Positions 41,991 through 55,800 of a DNA stretch of 64,000 bases are shown here, in pieces (position 1 is the first letter of the stretch; the number at the start of each line of letters is the position of its first letter). The translations under genes were made by a program, and so were the position numbers. Below the pieces are notes generated by a model, which worked only from the letters and a program-made list of their open reading frames with translations, searched no databases and had not been told where the DNA came from. This DNA is from Steromphala cineraria (Eukaryota; Mollusca; Gastropoda; Trochida; Trochidae), in contig OU744731.1 of the NCBI GenBank assembly GCA_916613615.1, positions 55,558,289 to 55,622,288 of the forward strand, read 5' to 3'.

Positions 41991-42447
41991 AGAGGTGTTT
42001 TCCTCCGAGAAAGAAATTAGCTTACATTACCACATAATTCCATCAACCAAAACGCTGTCCCAATACTCCCACGTTAGGATCCGACAAGTCGATATGTGGA
42101 TACTGTACCATACCTTATGCTATTCATTGCGTGGGTGAAGTGTAGATATGTTCTATCTGTAACATAAGTTTGATTGCCCAACAGTAGTTGATACATTATC
42201 TTCAGGTCGTATATCACGAGTACTTGGAACACAGCCTATAGGGCAATATCAATGTAGTCTTTCAAATGTCACACATTAACTGAAGATAGCATTTTTTGTA
42301 CCAAAGTAATTTAGTTTGTTGTAGAAGTATTCAGGTTCTACAGTATAGGGTCTAGCCTAAAATAGATTCTTCTCAACAGTCTGTGGGGTATATATTGATG
42401 TTGCCCTCATGACTGCTTTAGGTTTGGAGCAGTTTCGACCAGCTTCA
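41991..42447. other. Intergenic, no recognised content
   Basis: Nothing supportable before the minisatellite. Confidence 0.4.
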
Positions 42448-45400
42448 TATCCTCATACTGTCGTTACGAAACTTTATTTCCCATAATGTCATTATGCAAC
42501 TTTATATCCTCATATTGTCATTACGAAACTTTATTTCCTCATAATGTCATTATGCAACTTTATATCCTCATATTGTCATTACGAAACTTTATTTCCTCAT
42601 AATGTCATAATGCAAATTTATATCCGCATACTGTCATTACGCAACTTATATCCTCATATTGTCATTAGGCAACTTTATTTCCCATAATGTCATTATGCAA
42701 CTTTATAACCTCATACTGTCATTATGCAACTTATTACCTCATACTGTCATTACGCAACTTATATCCTCATACTGTCATTAGGCAACTTTATTTCCCATAA
42801 TGTCATTATGCAACTTATATCCTCATACTGTCATTATGCAACTTATAACCTCATACTGTCATTATGCAACTTTATATCCTAATATTGTCATTATGCAACT
42901 TTATATCCTCATATTGTCATTATGCAACTTTATATCCTCATATTGTCATTATGCAACTTTATATCCTTATATTGTCATTATGCAACTTTATATCCTCATA
43001 ATGTCATAATGCAAATTTATATCCTCATATTGTCATTATGCATCTTTATATCCTCATATTGTCATTACGCAACTTTATATCCTTATATTGTCATTATGCA
43101 ACTTAATATCCTAATATTGTCATTATGCAACTTATATCCTCATACTGTCATTACGCAACTTATATCCTAATACTGTCATTAGGCAACTTTATATCCTAAT
43201 ATTGTCATTATGCAACTTTATATCCTCATATTGTCATTACGCAACTTTATATCCTTATATTGTCATTATGCAACTTATATCCTCATACTGTCATTATGCA
43301 ACTTATATCCTCATACTGCCATTATGCAACTTAATATCCTCATATTGTCATTATGCAACTTTATATCCTCATATTGTCATTACGAAACTTTATTTCCTCA
43401 TAATGTCATTACGAAACTTTATATCCTCATATTGTCATTACGCAACTTATATCCTCATACTGTCATTATGCAACTTATATCCTCATACTGTCATTACGCA
43501 ACTTATATCCTCATACTGTCATTACGCAACTTATATCCTCATATTGCCATTATGCAACTTTATATCCTCATATTGTCATTGCGCAACTTATATCCTCATA
43601 CTGTCATTAGGCAACTTATATCCTCATATTGTCATTAGGCAACTTTATAACCTCATATTGCCATTACGCAACTTATATCCTCATATTGTCATTCCGCAAC
43701 TTATATCCTCATACTGTCATTACGCAACTTATATCCTCATACTGTCATTACGCAACTTATATCCTCATACTGTCATTACGCAACTTATATCCTCATATTG
43801 CCATTATGCAACTTTATATCCTCATATTGTCATTGCGCAACTTATATCCTCATACTGTCATTAGGCAACTTATATCCTCATACTGTCATTACGCAACTTA
43901 TATCCTCATATTGTCAATACGAAACTTTATATCCTCATACTGTCATTATGCAACTTATATCCTAATACTGTCATTAGGCAACTTATATCCTCATACTGTC
44001 ATTAGGCAACTTATATCCTCATATTGTCATTACGCAACTTATATCCTCATATTGTCAATACGAAACTTTATATCCTCATACTGTCATTATGCAACTTATA
44101 TCCTAATACTGTCATTAGGCAACTTATATCCTCATATTGTCATTATGCAACTTTATATCCTCATATTGTCATTATGCAACTTTATATCCTCATATTGTCA
44201 TTATGCAACTTTATATCCTCATATTATCAGTAGACAACTTAATATCCTTATATTGAAATTATGCAACTTTATATCCTAATATTGTCATTATGCAACTTAA
44301 TATCCTCATATTGAAATTATGCAACATTATAGCCTCATATTGTCATTATGCAACTTTATATCCTCATACTGTCATTATGCAACTTTATATCCTCATACTG
44401 TCATTATGCAACTTATATCCTCATATTGTCATTATGCAACTTAATATCCTAATATTGCCATTATGCAACTTTATATCCTCATATTGTCATTATGCAACTT
44501 TATATCCTCATACTGTCATTACGCAACTTTATATCCTCATATTGTCATTATGCATCTTTATATCCTATATATTATGATTATGCAACTTTATATCCTCAAA
44601 TTGTCATTAGACAACTTTATTTCCTCATATTGTCATTATGCAACTTAATATCCTAATATTGCCATTATGCAACTTTATATCCTCATATTGTCATTATGCA
44701 ACTTATATCCTAATACTGTCATTAGGCAACTTATATCCTCATATTGTCATTATGCAACTTTATATCCTCATATTGTCATTATGCAACTTTATATCCTCAT
44801 ATTGTCATTATGCAACTTTATATCCTCATATTATCAGTAGACAACTTAATATCCTTATATTGAAATTATGCAACTTTATATCCTAATATTGTCATTATGC
44901 AACTTAATATCCTCATATTGTCATTATGCATCTTTATATCCTCATATTGTCATTATGCAACTTTATATCCTCATATTGCCATTATGCAACTTAATATCCT
45001 AATATTGCCATTATGCAACTTTATATCCTTATATTGAAATTATGCAACATTATAGCCTCATATTGTCATTATGCAACTTTATATCCTCATATTGTCATTA
45101 TGCAACTTTATATCCTCATATTGCCATTATGCAACTTAATATCCTAATATTGCCATTATGCAACTTTATATCCTCATATTGTCATTATGCAACTTAATAT
45201 CCTAATATTGCCATTATGCAACTTAATATCCTAATATTGCCATTATGCAACTTTATATCCTTATATTGTCATTATGCAACTTTATATCCTCATATTGTCA
45301 TTATGCATCTTTATATCCTATATATTATGATTATGCAACTTTATATCCTCAAATTGTCATTAGACAACTTTATTTCCTCATATTGTCATTGCACAACTTT

Positions 45401-45485
45401 ATATCCTCATATCATCTTTACACAACTTTATAGCCTCATATTGTCATTAGGCAACTTTATATCCTCATATTGTTATTACGCAAAA
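42448..45485. repeat. 3-kb minisatellite, ~28-30-bp units, with higher-order repeats
   Basis: About 100 copies of a unit like tatcctcatattgtcattatg plus caactt(ta). Multi-unit blocks recur: the block with tatatattatgattatgcaa occurs at about 44565 and 45317, and the block with tcatattatcagtagacaac at about 44218 and 44825. Long ORFs in several frames (up to 220 codons of Ile/Leu/Ser/Tyr repeats) arise from the repeat and are not genes. Confidence 0.95.
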
Positions 45486-48400
45486 CTGAAAATTATAACC
45501 TTCAAGAACAACTGGTTCCTCTAAATGTCACTTTGAACTTTTGCAGCAACTTCTGCATAACAATGGTAAATAAAAGATTCTGTGTCATTTTTCAAGTTAT
45601 TCGTGTCACACACACATATATCTACTTAATCCCATCTGGTCCAAACTGGTCTCGCTTGTCCCTGAACACCATCTGGTGGATGATTGATCAAGGATGTGAT
45701 CGGAAATTTAACAGTTTAATTAGGTCAGAAAGGATATGCGATGAATTTGATGGTAAAAAGAACATTTTAGACAGGATAATTTTGTCCTCTGTTACCAAAA
45801 GGATTTCATTCTCCAATTGGTATTGCAATATCAATATTACCCTTATTTGTTTAGGAGGATTTTTAACAGATTAATTCTTACCTAGAAACAATGAGGTAAC
45901 ACCTCGCCAGATTTAGGATTGAGCAGAAGTGTCAAGTCACAAATGGTCTAAAAACATCGATATGCAAGAGGGCAAACAACGGTTGTGAAAGAATTGTGTT
46001 TATGTCCTAAAGGCTAATTGGTTCAAAACACTAATAAGTGGCAAAAGTGTAAAAAATTGCGATAAAAAAATCAAATACTCGAACTTAAATATAGATATCT
46101 TACCGAAGCTGACAGATTCATGTAGATTATTTAAAAGGTTATGTAATGGACATGTGATTTCGGCTTCCGGTCATGAATAAGGATGACGTTTGATTATATC
46201 TAATCATTACCTATAATATAAATGACGTTTAAAAATGACAGTATGACATATTACCAATTTATATTAGTAAATGTGCCACTTTGGCATACATCAAAGACTT
46301 TTATAAAAGTCAGAAATGAGGAAATAAAGACAACACTTCCCTCTGTTTGACTTAGGTAGGTAAGATACGAGACTGCAAATAAAATATTTATGAAGACCAT
46401 GAACAGATATATACAAGAAGATAACGCTGATAAGACGATATTATCCCTTTTTGGAATATTGAAACACTAAAATCAAAACCGAACAAAAACGCTGAAACTT
46501 GAAAAATCTTGACTTGTAAAACACAAAACATTATTGATTTGGATATCACAGCGAGTTTACATGTGTTGAGTTTCTACATCGGTTTCCAACTTCTTTATCA
46601 AATCTCCCGAGCACAATGTAAAACATAAAAAAAAAATTTTCGAAGCTGTTTAAACCAGAACTGATGGCTTCATTGCGTGTAGAGAGTTTTCTTTTGTTTC
46701 CAACTAGAAGATCTCTTTTCCAGAATTATTGTTTATTAACTGTTCAGCTCTTGGTGTATACATATATTTGGTAATATTTTACATCTAATATCGTCTCTTT
46801 TTTTTTTTATTAATTTCGAAGAAAGTTAATACTTATAGATTGACATATTTTGTTTGTTTGATTCTTTTCTTGTAGTATCAATATCAGACTATACCTTTCC
46901 ATCGTTTAACATCGTATTTTAATAGCCACCTACCTCATACCATGATTTCTTAAATGTTTTCTTGTATTATTGGTATAAAGATACACTTTCCTGTGGTAAA
47001 ATATGTTTTTTCAGATCATACATAATATTAGGTAATTTCTTGCATTAGTAATTGGGTTTAACAAGAACAATCATGCTGGATGAATGATGATAAGTTGCAT
47101 TTTGCAAGAGTTCGTGCAAATAATAATATTGATTTATTTAATTTTTATACCTGTCTTTTTCACCTAAATTTGCTGTCCATTTTGTTCTTTCAATTTTAAA
47201 TCACAAAACTGCCTTTTACCAAAGTATCCACATATTGGTAATTTGAGCTCGTTTAGCAAACGTTCTTGCTTTATCATTGGGGTTTAACATGATGAATTAT
47301 GCTTGATGAAAGATGAACAGTTGATTATTGCAAGAATTCGTGAAATGATTTACCGGTAATCAAATAAATTTATTGAAATATAATACTTGCGTTTTCACCA
47401 AAATTTGCTCTCTATAGTTTTTCTGTTTCAATTTCAAGAGACAAATTTCAGAAGTCAATCAAACTATCTCTGTCAGTTCAATTGACTTGAGGCTTGAAGG
47501 TCCAATTATTCACAATTACTGGAATTCTAAAATCGGCTGTGAAGACGTTTTCTTAAGCTATATTTCTTTCAAATTTGAAAATGTATAAAATCGACATTAA
47601 ATGGATGAAATAATCTGTATTTTATTTATTCCATCCATTACAAGTTTGACATTTGATTCATGGAAACAACTCAAATAAATATTCAGTAATCAATACAACG
47701 GAATTCAATTTGATCATGAAATTTGAAATAAGTTTCCCTAATTCAACAATAATCTGAAATCAAATTAATTTTATGTGAATGTTCTGTGAAGTTTCTCAAA
47801 CATTCTTTGAAAGTTAACAATTCATTCCAAAAACAAGAACAAAAATGAATATTCCTTCATTCAAAATACACTCCATATGTCTTAGGTCAGTCATATTTCC
47901 CTAGTTTGAATTCATTTTCATGAACGTCAGTTTTTTAGTGCAAACGGTGGAAATTCTAAAACTTCTTCTAAACCCATCAAATTGCACTTGACTTCGATAC
48001 ATGAAATTGTTTAGATTGCAATTTGATTATTTGTAATTTTTGCTGCATTGAACATCAATAAAAAAGCTTTTGATGTTAAATTAATTTCCTATGCACAACT
48101 TGATCATTAGGAATCATTGGCCTTAACTTTTCCTACAAGCTACACAAGTCTAAAATAATACATACATACAATAACAGGGTTTGCAAGGGGAAACTGGGGT
48201 CAGTCTTTGAAGTTTTGAGAGTATATTTGAGCAATGAAGCTAGTTTACCCTTGCGGACCAAACAATGTACCTTGTTTTATGTTTAATAAGATACATGCAT
48301 TTGTATACTTACGATTTTGTAAAGTCTGTCATATATTTTCACTTTAGATAATGATGATCAATTTGTAACTTTTTAACAACTACTATGTGATATTCTGACA

Positions 48401-48665
48401 TTTATGATTAAAGTCATTTTAATTGTTTACAAAATAAAGATGATAAAAATAAATTTTCAAACCTTTGTTTCTCCATCTAAACCATTCACAACCGCCTATA
48501 TTGTACATTATGTATATTGGTGATTGGGTGTAATGATCGAACACATCCCAAATTTGATCGAGCAGATTGTTTGTAGACTCAATTACGAGAGCAAATCCTT
48601 GTATAAGAGAGACAAGAAACCCAGGAGGGACCTGCAGTAATCTGTCTGACCAGACAGCTCCCTGA
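45486..48665. other. AT-rich intergenic stretch
   Basis: No gene supported. It includes the second copy of the 39.7-kb dispersed repeat (47410-47600). Confidence 0.4.
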
Positions 48666-49063
48666 ATAGTGAATCAGGTCTTTTTGGAAAGTTAATATTC
48701 TGATATTCATTGGTGTCTTTTTTAAATACTATACATTTACAACAACAATCCAAATCAGATAAGTTGAATTTTTCAATTCATGATTTAATGAATTTGAGTA
48801 TCTTTCTCGTGTTCTTGAATATTGAATATCACCAGAGCAACTGTATCTATCACTTTCTAAACCTTCAAATTATAATGATTTCCAATACTGAATCAGGTCT
48901 TTCAGAGAAGTCTTTACAGGAGATTCTGATATTCACATTTTCATATTGCCAAAAAGTTTTAGAGCCATTGGCTCTGTAGCTGATCAGGCTTCATCATCAA
49001 TTATGCTGTAGAGTGTGGCCAATGTGATTCCCCTTTTGTAGAGGCCACAGGGGCACCAATCAT

Positions 49064-49860
49064 AACATTAAGTATAAAGGCGACAAGTTTCAGTTTTCTA
49101 GGCCTTATACTTCAGAAGAAGAAGATGAAAATAGATTTGAAGGACGTTCCTGTTGCCTTTATTAGGGGCAACTGGGTCACCAAAGCTACAATTCATAATC
49201 CGCACTAGTCAAGGAGTCTGTACACAAAGTTTCAGCTTTCTAGGCCTTATGCTTCTTGAAAAGACGATGAAAATAGGTTTTTAGGGCGTGGCCCCTGTGG
49301 CCCTTATTAGGGGTCACAGGGCCACCAAAGCTACAATTTATAATCCTCACTAGCCAAGGAGTCTGTACACAAAGTTTCAGCTTTCTAGGCCTTATGCTTC
49401 TGGAGAAGAAGATAAAAATAGGTTTTTAGGGCGTGGCCCCTGTGGCCCTTATTAGGGGTCACATGGCCACCAAAGCTACAATTTATAATCTTCACCAGTC
49501 AAGGAATCTGTACACAAAGTTTCAGCTTTCTAGGCCTTATGCTTCTTGAAAAGACGATGAAAATAGGTTTTTAGGGCGTGGCCCCTGTGGCCCTTATTAG
49601 AGGTCACAGGGCCACCAAAGCTACAATTTATAATCTTCACCAGTCAAGGAATCTGTACACAAAGTTTCAGCTTTCAAGGCCTCATGGTTCTGGAGAAGAA
49701 GATGAAAATAGGTTTTTAGGGCGCGGCCCCTGTGTCCCTTATTAGGGGTCACAGGGCGCCCAAAACTACAATTTATAATCCTCACTAGCGAAGGAGTCTG
49801 TACACAAAGTTTCAGCTTTCTAGGCCTTATGGTTTTGGAGAAGAAGTCGAAATTCCTCAA
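49064..49860. repeat. 145-bp tandem array, about 5.5 copies
   Basis: The marker tacacaaagtttcagctttc recurs at 49221, 49366, 49511, 49656 and 49801, exactly 145 bases apart; a diverged copy precedes them. Units also contain gggcgtggcccctgtggccc and ggtcacagggccacc. The near-exact period implies recent unequal exchange. Confidence 0.93.
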
Positions 49861-49865
49861 GGTTT

Positions 49866-49970
49866 ACTGACGGACGGACGGATGGACGGACGGACGGACG
49901 GACAGACGCCGGACACCATGCCATGCCATTAGCCCATCGGGCCTTACAGGCCAGATAAGCTAAAAATCTT
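49866..49970. repeat. (GGAC)n microsatellite and conserved repeat tail
   Basis: A run of acggacggacgg (49868-49905) followed by gccggacaccatgccatgcc and a cgggccttacaggcc hairpin (ggcc...ggcc) and agataagctaaaa. This combination resembles the tail of a widespread invertebrate repeat; the assignment is from memory. Confidence 0.6.
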
Positions 49971-50011
49971 TATTTGGCACACTAAATCAGGTCTTTCCGG
50001 GAAGCTTTTAT

Positions 50012-50398
50012 ATTATATATATGGATATTTATATAGTGCACATATCCAACCACTTGGGTTGCTCAAGGCGCTTACATTTTGTCCCCTGGTCAATGGCATT
50101 CTTTCACTGTCCGATCATTTTTCCAATTCAACTCCCTGGGGCATATTCAACCGGCATCCATATGTGGCGCTCAGGTTAGGGACCATTCTATGCCACACAG
50201 GGTACCCATTCACAGCTGGGTGAACTGAGACGCATAGTCACAGCAGTTTGTCAAACACTGCTGAACGCTGATAACCGACAGCTCGGCTTATGCTCGTGTT
50301 CATGTATCCAACATTCAGCCACTGACATGAATTCGTGGGATCTTTAAAGTGCACAGTTTTTGTTGCACTACACACTAGGGCTCCAGAGTGACACTTAA
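50012..50398. mobile_element. Dispersed short element of the 'GCGC...caaggcgctta' type
   Basis: A gene-free segment starting in a TA-rich stretch with atagtgcacatatccaacca, then tgctcaaggcgcttacattt, a ggtacccattcacagctggg block and ending near ttaaagtgcac. It interrupts the repeat described at 48670-50430. It resembles a conserved invertebrate short repeat, but I cannot assign a class. Confidence 0.45.
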
Positions 50399-50439
50399 AG
50401 AGTTCTAACAGAAGAATCTGATATGCACTGGTTTCTTTT

Positions 50440-51733
50440 CACTTGCTTTTAATTCATCAATGTGTTAAATAAGGCAAGTTGAAACTTGAATTTATTATGT
50501 TAGGAAGAATGAGAATAAAATTTTGGATTTTTCATATTTTCCCTATTGAACAATTGCTTTGGTCACTATCCATGCCTGTCAAATCATATAAATGATTTTC
50601 AAGCACACTTAAACAAAATTCATTTAAAAATGATATCAGATAATTTTTTTATTAAAGGCAAAATAACACATTTAAAATACACAAAACATCCAGACACATA
50701 TCCCTTGGAAACATATAAAATGATAAATAAAAAAAAACATTTATATAAAAATAAATACTGAAACAAAATGAGATACTCAACATACAAATCATCTTCACAA
50801 CGTCACGGGCGAAACGAAAAAGTTTATAAACTTTCCCATTCCTCCCTTGACATCATTGGCCGTGATTTCTGTGCTAGCATTTCAACCCGCTGCACGGAAG
50901 TAGAATAGTCCAATCAGAAGACAGCATGTTAACTGAACCGATTTGAAAAAAACTTTTGTGTTTTGTGTTTTACAAGGGCGAGAAACAATTAATTTGAGTG
51001 ATACATAAATGTTTGTCTTCTCTGCATTCTCGGTGCTCATCAAAAACGTGAAAACAACCATGCGGACTGAAATTTGAAATTAAATTTCACTCGGATAGTT
51101 TTCAAAAAGATCGTCTGTTAGTATTTTGAATTTGTTCCGAAATTTCATTGGCTATTTTGTAAGAGCTGATAAGGGGCGTAACTCGTGATCACGATAGGTG
51201 TCGCTGCTCCGGATCACCAGTTTTCTACCTTGTGAAGGCAAGGTCTAAAGCGAGGAGAGTTGCTCGATACGTTTTCACCTTGCCGTGGGAAGATGCATAC
51301 AAATAAAAGAGGCAATGCATCTCAGAATACTTTGACAGTCATTTCTTCAAATCCATATTATTGTGATTTTACAATGTTATAAATCAAAGGATGAGACTAA
51401 AACAGTATTTTCTATAAATGAATAGAGACGGAAGACAGAAGAATCAGAAGACACCAAGAACAAATGCTGAGTAAATGCAACACGGTTATCAGATATCTGC
51501 TATGTAAGTACACATTGATCAAGTGCAAGTACAAGTGATCCATACAATTGTAATAAGTTTACATATCAATATTATCATTTATGTCACATACACATCCATG
51601 AGCATTGCTCCGAACCTTTTTCATGACCAAATGTCTTAGACATCCCAAATGTACACATACACCTCTTGAAAATATGAAAATCTCACATTTGAAGTTGGTG
51701 AACTCTTATTTTCTTTGGATGAATCAAACATTC
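50440..51733. other. Intergenic, no recognised gene
   Basis: Nothing supportable; one minor CCAATCAGAAGAC-type block near 50911. Confidence 0.35.
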
Positions 51734-51741
51734 ATAAAATT

Positions 51742-52105
51742 TAGAGGTGTAACGATACGGCAATACATTATCGTATCGTGATACATGGGCCACAATATAT
51801 ATTGTATCGTATCGCAGGATGTGTATCGGGATACATAAAATAATAATAAACTCTCAATGTAGGTGCTCAAAACTGAGATATGCATTAAAAAGATAGGAAC
51901 CTCTCCTTAAATTTTGAAGTTGGATAATATTACAATTACATAAAAAAAAGCTGCAAGTAAATTCTTTCTCAAGAAAAACTGACTCATATATTTTGTGAGA
52001 AGAACATAATGTCAAGAGATAATATGTATCGGGATACGTATTGTATCGCGCCCCCTATATCAGGATCGAATTGTATCGCAACCCTCCTGTATCGTTACAC
52101 ATCTA
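51742..52105. mobile_element. hAT-type MITE, 364 bp
   Basis: Terminal inverted repeats TAGAGGTGTAACGATAC and GTATCGTTACACATCTA, flanked by a perfect 8-bp duplication ATAAAATT (51734-51741 and 52106-52113). The interior is rich in GTATCG/CGATAC subterminal motifs, typical transposase-binding repeats of hAT elements. No ORF. Confidence 0.95.
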
Positions 52106-52289
52106 ATAAAATTAGACTCAGTAACAATTATTCTGCATCTGTCAAAATAAAAACACCAAAATATAAGTAATCAGATTAATGTAATGAATATGAGCAATAT
52201 ACAGTTGTGAAATAGAGGAAAATGTCTTGTTTCATTTGCTGTAATTCATTTCATCAAATATACCTCAGTCTTTACACAACTCAATGTTT

Positions 52290-52830
52290 CAAGTACGAAC
52301 ACTCCTCCAAACATGAACATAACGACCATGATATTCAAATATACAGTATCAAAATAGAGGGAAAGTTATGAATTCATTTCATGAGGACTTTGTTTTATCA
52401 AGAATATCAGTATTCTCACATCTAATATTTTCTGTACCAACACTTTCATCCAAACATGGCCATAACAACAATGATATTCAAATATACAGTATTAAAATAG
52501 AGGAGAATTTATTAACTCATTTCTTGAGAACTGCTCTCATCATCAAGAATTCTTCAGCTTTCACACCACTCATTATTTTTACCATTTGGACACGTTCATC
52601 CAAACATGATCATAACGACAATGATATTCAAGTCATGTTACACTTATGAATAATTTGTCTGTCAAAATCAAGGGGAAATAAGCAAAACGAGATGAGAGCA
52701 ATAACCATATTAAAATAGAGGAGAATTTATTAATTCATTTCTTGAGATCTGCTCTCATCATCAAGAATTCTTCGGATTTCACAACACTTGATATTTTTCC
52801 CATTAGAACACGTTCATCCAAACATGGCCA
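52290..52830. repeat. Imperfect tandem repeat, ~150-240-bp units
   Basis: The block tccaaacatggccataacaa with a following caatgatattcaa recurs at about 52308, 52447, 52597 and (partly) 52817. The ctgctctcatcatcaagaat block recurs at 52530 and 52751. The last copy reaches the 3' end of the TMEM128 coding exon, which shares the tccaaacatggccac sequence. Confidence 0.65.
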
Positions 52831-55800
52831 CAAGGACGATGAAACTCATAAACAGTATAAAAAGAATCGGGAATGTCAGGAAACCCCAAACCGGCCACAA
52901 ACCAACTGTAAGGCTGAAACGAAGAACAAAATAAATATTTTTATATTTGAAAAATACAAACATTGTTGAAAAATGCTCATTATGGATGGATTTCTGACAG
53001 ATTGACATTCTAGTGAAGACTAACTAATTGAAGTTTTTATCCTTATTTACAAAGGCTATCCTTCACATCATAAATCTACTTTAATAAATTAATATATATA
53101 TTTCATGCCATGAAGTTGTATTTGTAACTTCCATTTTAAAATGTTATCTATCTATGCCTATGGCTTAGAAAAACATGAATAATCAACTTTTTAAATAATA
53201 GCAAGGTAAATAGAGCTTGTGGCAAATAGGGAAACATAATTTCATATAAAATCTGCAATAAATCATATTTCTTCTTATAATAATTTTATAATTCTCATTA
53301 TTGAAATGTCTTTTTCCTTAAAAAAAACCCAACATATCATTATTGCCGTTTGCATTAGGTTTCAACTGACTTCATGCAAAAAATGCAATTACTTATAGCC
53401 TTAAGCTACTTTATTTATTCTTTTTGTTTCATATTATGGATAACTTGTTTCTCCTGTTTATCTACTGATCTGAAACCTGTCCACCTACTTCCTAGCTTTA
53501 TACAGCAGAATATATTGAATAACTATATCTGGTTAACCATGCTGTCAAAAAACAGAACAGGCCTGTTTTTCAGAATTGACAAGACAGTAGGAGTTTTGCT
53601 TTCCTTTTTGGACCAAATACTCTTTTTTTTCAGAAGTGAAACTTTGAAGAAGAATCTTGTTATTTTTCCCTTCCCAAATTGTATAGAATATCTCAGCTCC
53701 ATAGCTAAGAATAAGAAACGATTGAATATTTTTTTATAAAATTCTTGCTTTGCAAATAGCCCACCTTGTAGGGAAATTATGTTGATAATAACCTGCATCC
53801 GAGGGACATTACTGAAATAATTCCCTTGTAGTGTGAGTCAGAAGAAAATTAAGATTTTATGAATATATCAAAGACCAATAGAGTAACATCACTAAAGGTT
53901 TATAATTATTGGAGATGTCAAATTAATGGAGAATATAAACTGACCAGATTCCACCCGAGAGGAAGGCAGCTGTAGCGATGGGTATGAGAGCTGGGTACTG
54001 TTTGTCCCAGTCATCAGTAGTGAGCTTCTTGATACACGACAGGTACACGATCAGGAATCCCGCTATGGAGAGGTTCACAGACATCAGCACTGCTCCAATG
54101 TTGAACCATAGTCTGGAAAAAAGGATGAGGACTTTCAAAAAGGATAGGAAACATATTTAGAGTATTTGAGTTCTGATGTTGAACCATAACCTGGAAAAGA
54201 AATCATAAATAGGTAAGAAACATATATCTGGAGTATTTGAATTCCCATGTTGAACCAAAGTCTGCAACACAGAATTCAAATAAAATACATGATGTTAAAT
54301 AGTATTTATAATATAGCCCGTCTGCCAGTCCCTAAACTGGCTAGTTTTGCCAGGACTGGTTATTTTTTGGTCAGGACTGGTAACTTTTCAAACAATTTCT
54401 TTATTTTCCCCTAAGTAATTGACCAATTAATTTTCAGGACAGGCTAGGTTTGGAATCTATTTAATACACAGTGATAAAGTTAAATTTAGAGATAACAACT
54501 ATTTATTCATCGTTAGCAAAGTTTTTAAACAAATTTTTATGTCACTCAAGCATCTCATTAAAAGGTCAATAAGAAAGACATTTGTCAATTTAATATTTGA
54601 TTTTATTCCTGCTTTTAACCATTGATGTAGCTTAGTTTATAGACTGTCAGCTATCAACTGGAAGACCGAGGTCCGATTCTCGGTCACGTGATATTTATAC
54701 GACACTAAATGTCGGGGTTGCCTTGCTTGACACCTATCATAATACAGTAAACAATCTACAGATATGACCTTCTGAGTCAAGGGACTTGCAACCAAAAAGT
54801 CTTGTGAGTCCAAACTGCTTTAAATGAGTCATTTGATAAGTAAGCACATAGTATCACAAAAAAAACCTATGCATCCCAGGACTCGCAGCTTAAATTTCTA
54901 TGAGTCCCTTCTTAATATGTTGAGTATTTGAAGCAGGCCTCGCAGGTAAATTTATCCCTGTAATAAGGACAAGAACAACACCTTAACTGGTTGCCAGATG
55001 CGATAAGGGGAATCACTATAGGTATAACATAATACAATTTCAGCATGATATCTATATTGGTTTAGAAGGGATAGTCACATTTACTTTGTAAAGGTGAGCT
55101 AATAAAAAACACATTCTGAAAGGGAACTTGTAAACAAGGTTTCAATCAGTTATTTAGTCAGATGGATTGATATGCTGACACATGCCTTATTTAGGCCATG
55201 CTGATATGACACCATCAAAACCCATCTAAGACAATAATTCATTTTGTCAACATAATCTTGACTTCATCAGGAATAAAATAAACAACAAGAAGTCTGGTCC
55301 TTAAAGAGATGAAAAGTTATGTAAGTCAAGCCTATTTAATTATGCAAAGCAATGACATACCGGTAAGTAAATTTGGCCTTTTTAAGCTTTCTGATAATAA
55401 ATTTGAAGTTGAAAGCAAAAGTTTGAATGGAAAAAATAATTGTTTGGAAAGTTACCGACCAACAATAATAAAAAAAGTTTGAAAAACAATTTTTTTTTTA
55501 AATGGTAAAGTGACAAGCAGTCTGAATTCTATTTATTTCAAGACGACAAAAAGAGACAAGTTATTCCAAACTACTAAAAAAATTTGGCTCAGAATAAAAA
55601 TATCAAACTTTACATGTCATATGAGATAAAAAGCAAAACTTTTGTTGAACAAACCTGTCAAAATATTTCTAACTTTTCAAAACATTTCCTGTGCCACATC
55701 ATAAAAACAAACAGTGAAGTGAAAAAGAAAAGGTTTCCTCTTCTATAGTTTATAATTCCTTAAAGAAACTATATTTTTGTTCTTACAGTAGAAATTATCA

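Larger units (their letters stand above)
48670..50430. repeat. Repeat with gaatcaggtcttt direct repeats, interrupted by insertions
   Basis: Blocks starting gaatcaggtctttt and running to a ctgatattca segment lie at 48672-48715 and 48890-48945. A third (49986-50010 and 50400-50440) is split by the element at about 50012-50398. The 145-bp array lies between the second and third blocks. Confidence 0.5.

Noticed and set aside
42448..45485. CRISPR-like regular repeats
   Set aside because: Repeats are head-to-tail without unique spacers, in eukaryotic DNA with introns.
42800..45524. Many ORFs of 60-220 codons rich in Ile, Leu, Ser and Tyr
   Set aside because: Produced by the ~29-bp minisatellite; the same peptide appears in several frames.
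45470..45874. 134-codon plus-strand ORF after the minisatellite
   Set aside because: Begins in the repeat and has no recognisable domain or splice context.
53374..53798. Overlapping ORFs of 121 and 91 codons
   Set aside because: Mutually antisense, inside the TMEM128 intron, AT-rich without family resemblance.
54623..54700. Functional tRNA gene
   Set aside because: A- and B-box-like motifs are present, but acceptor and anticodon stems do not pair; listed as a SINE-like fragment.
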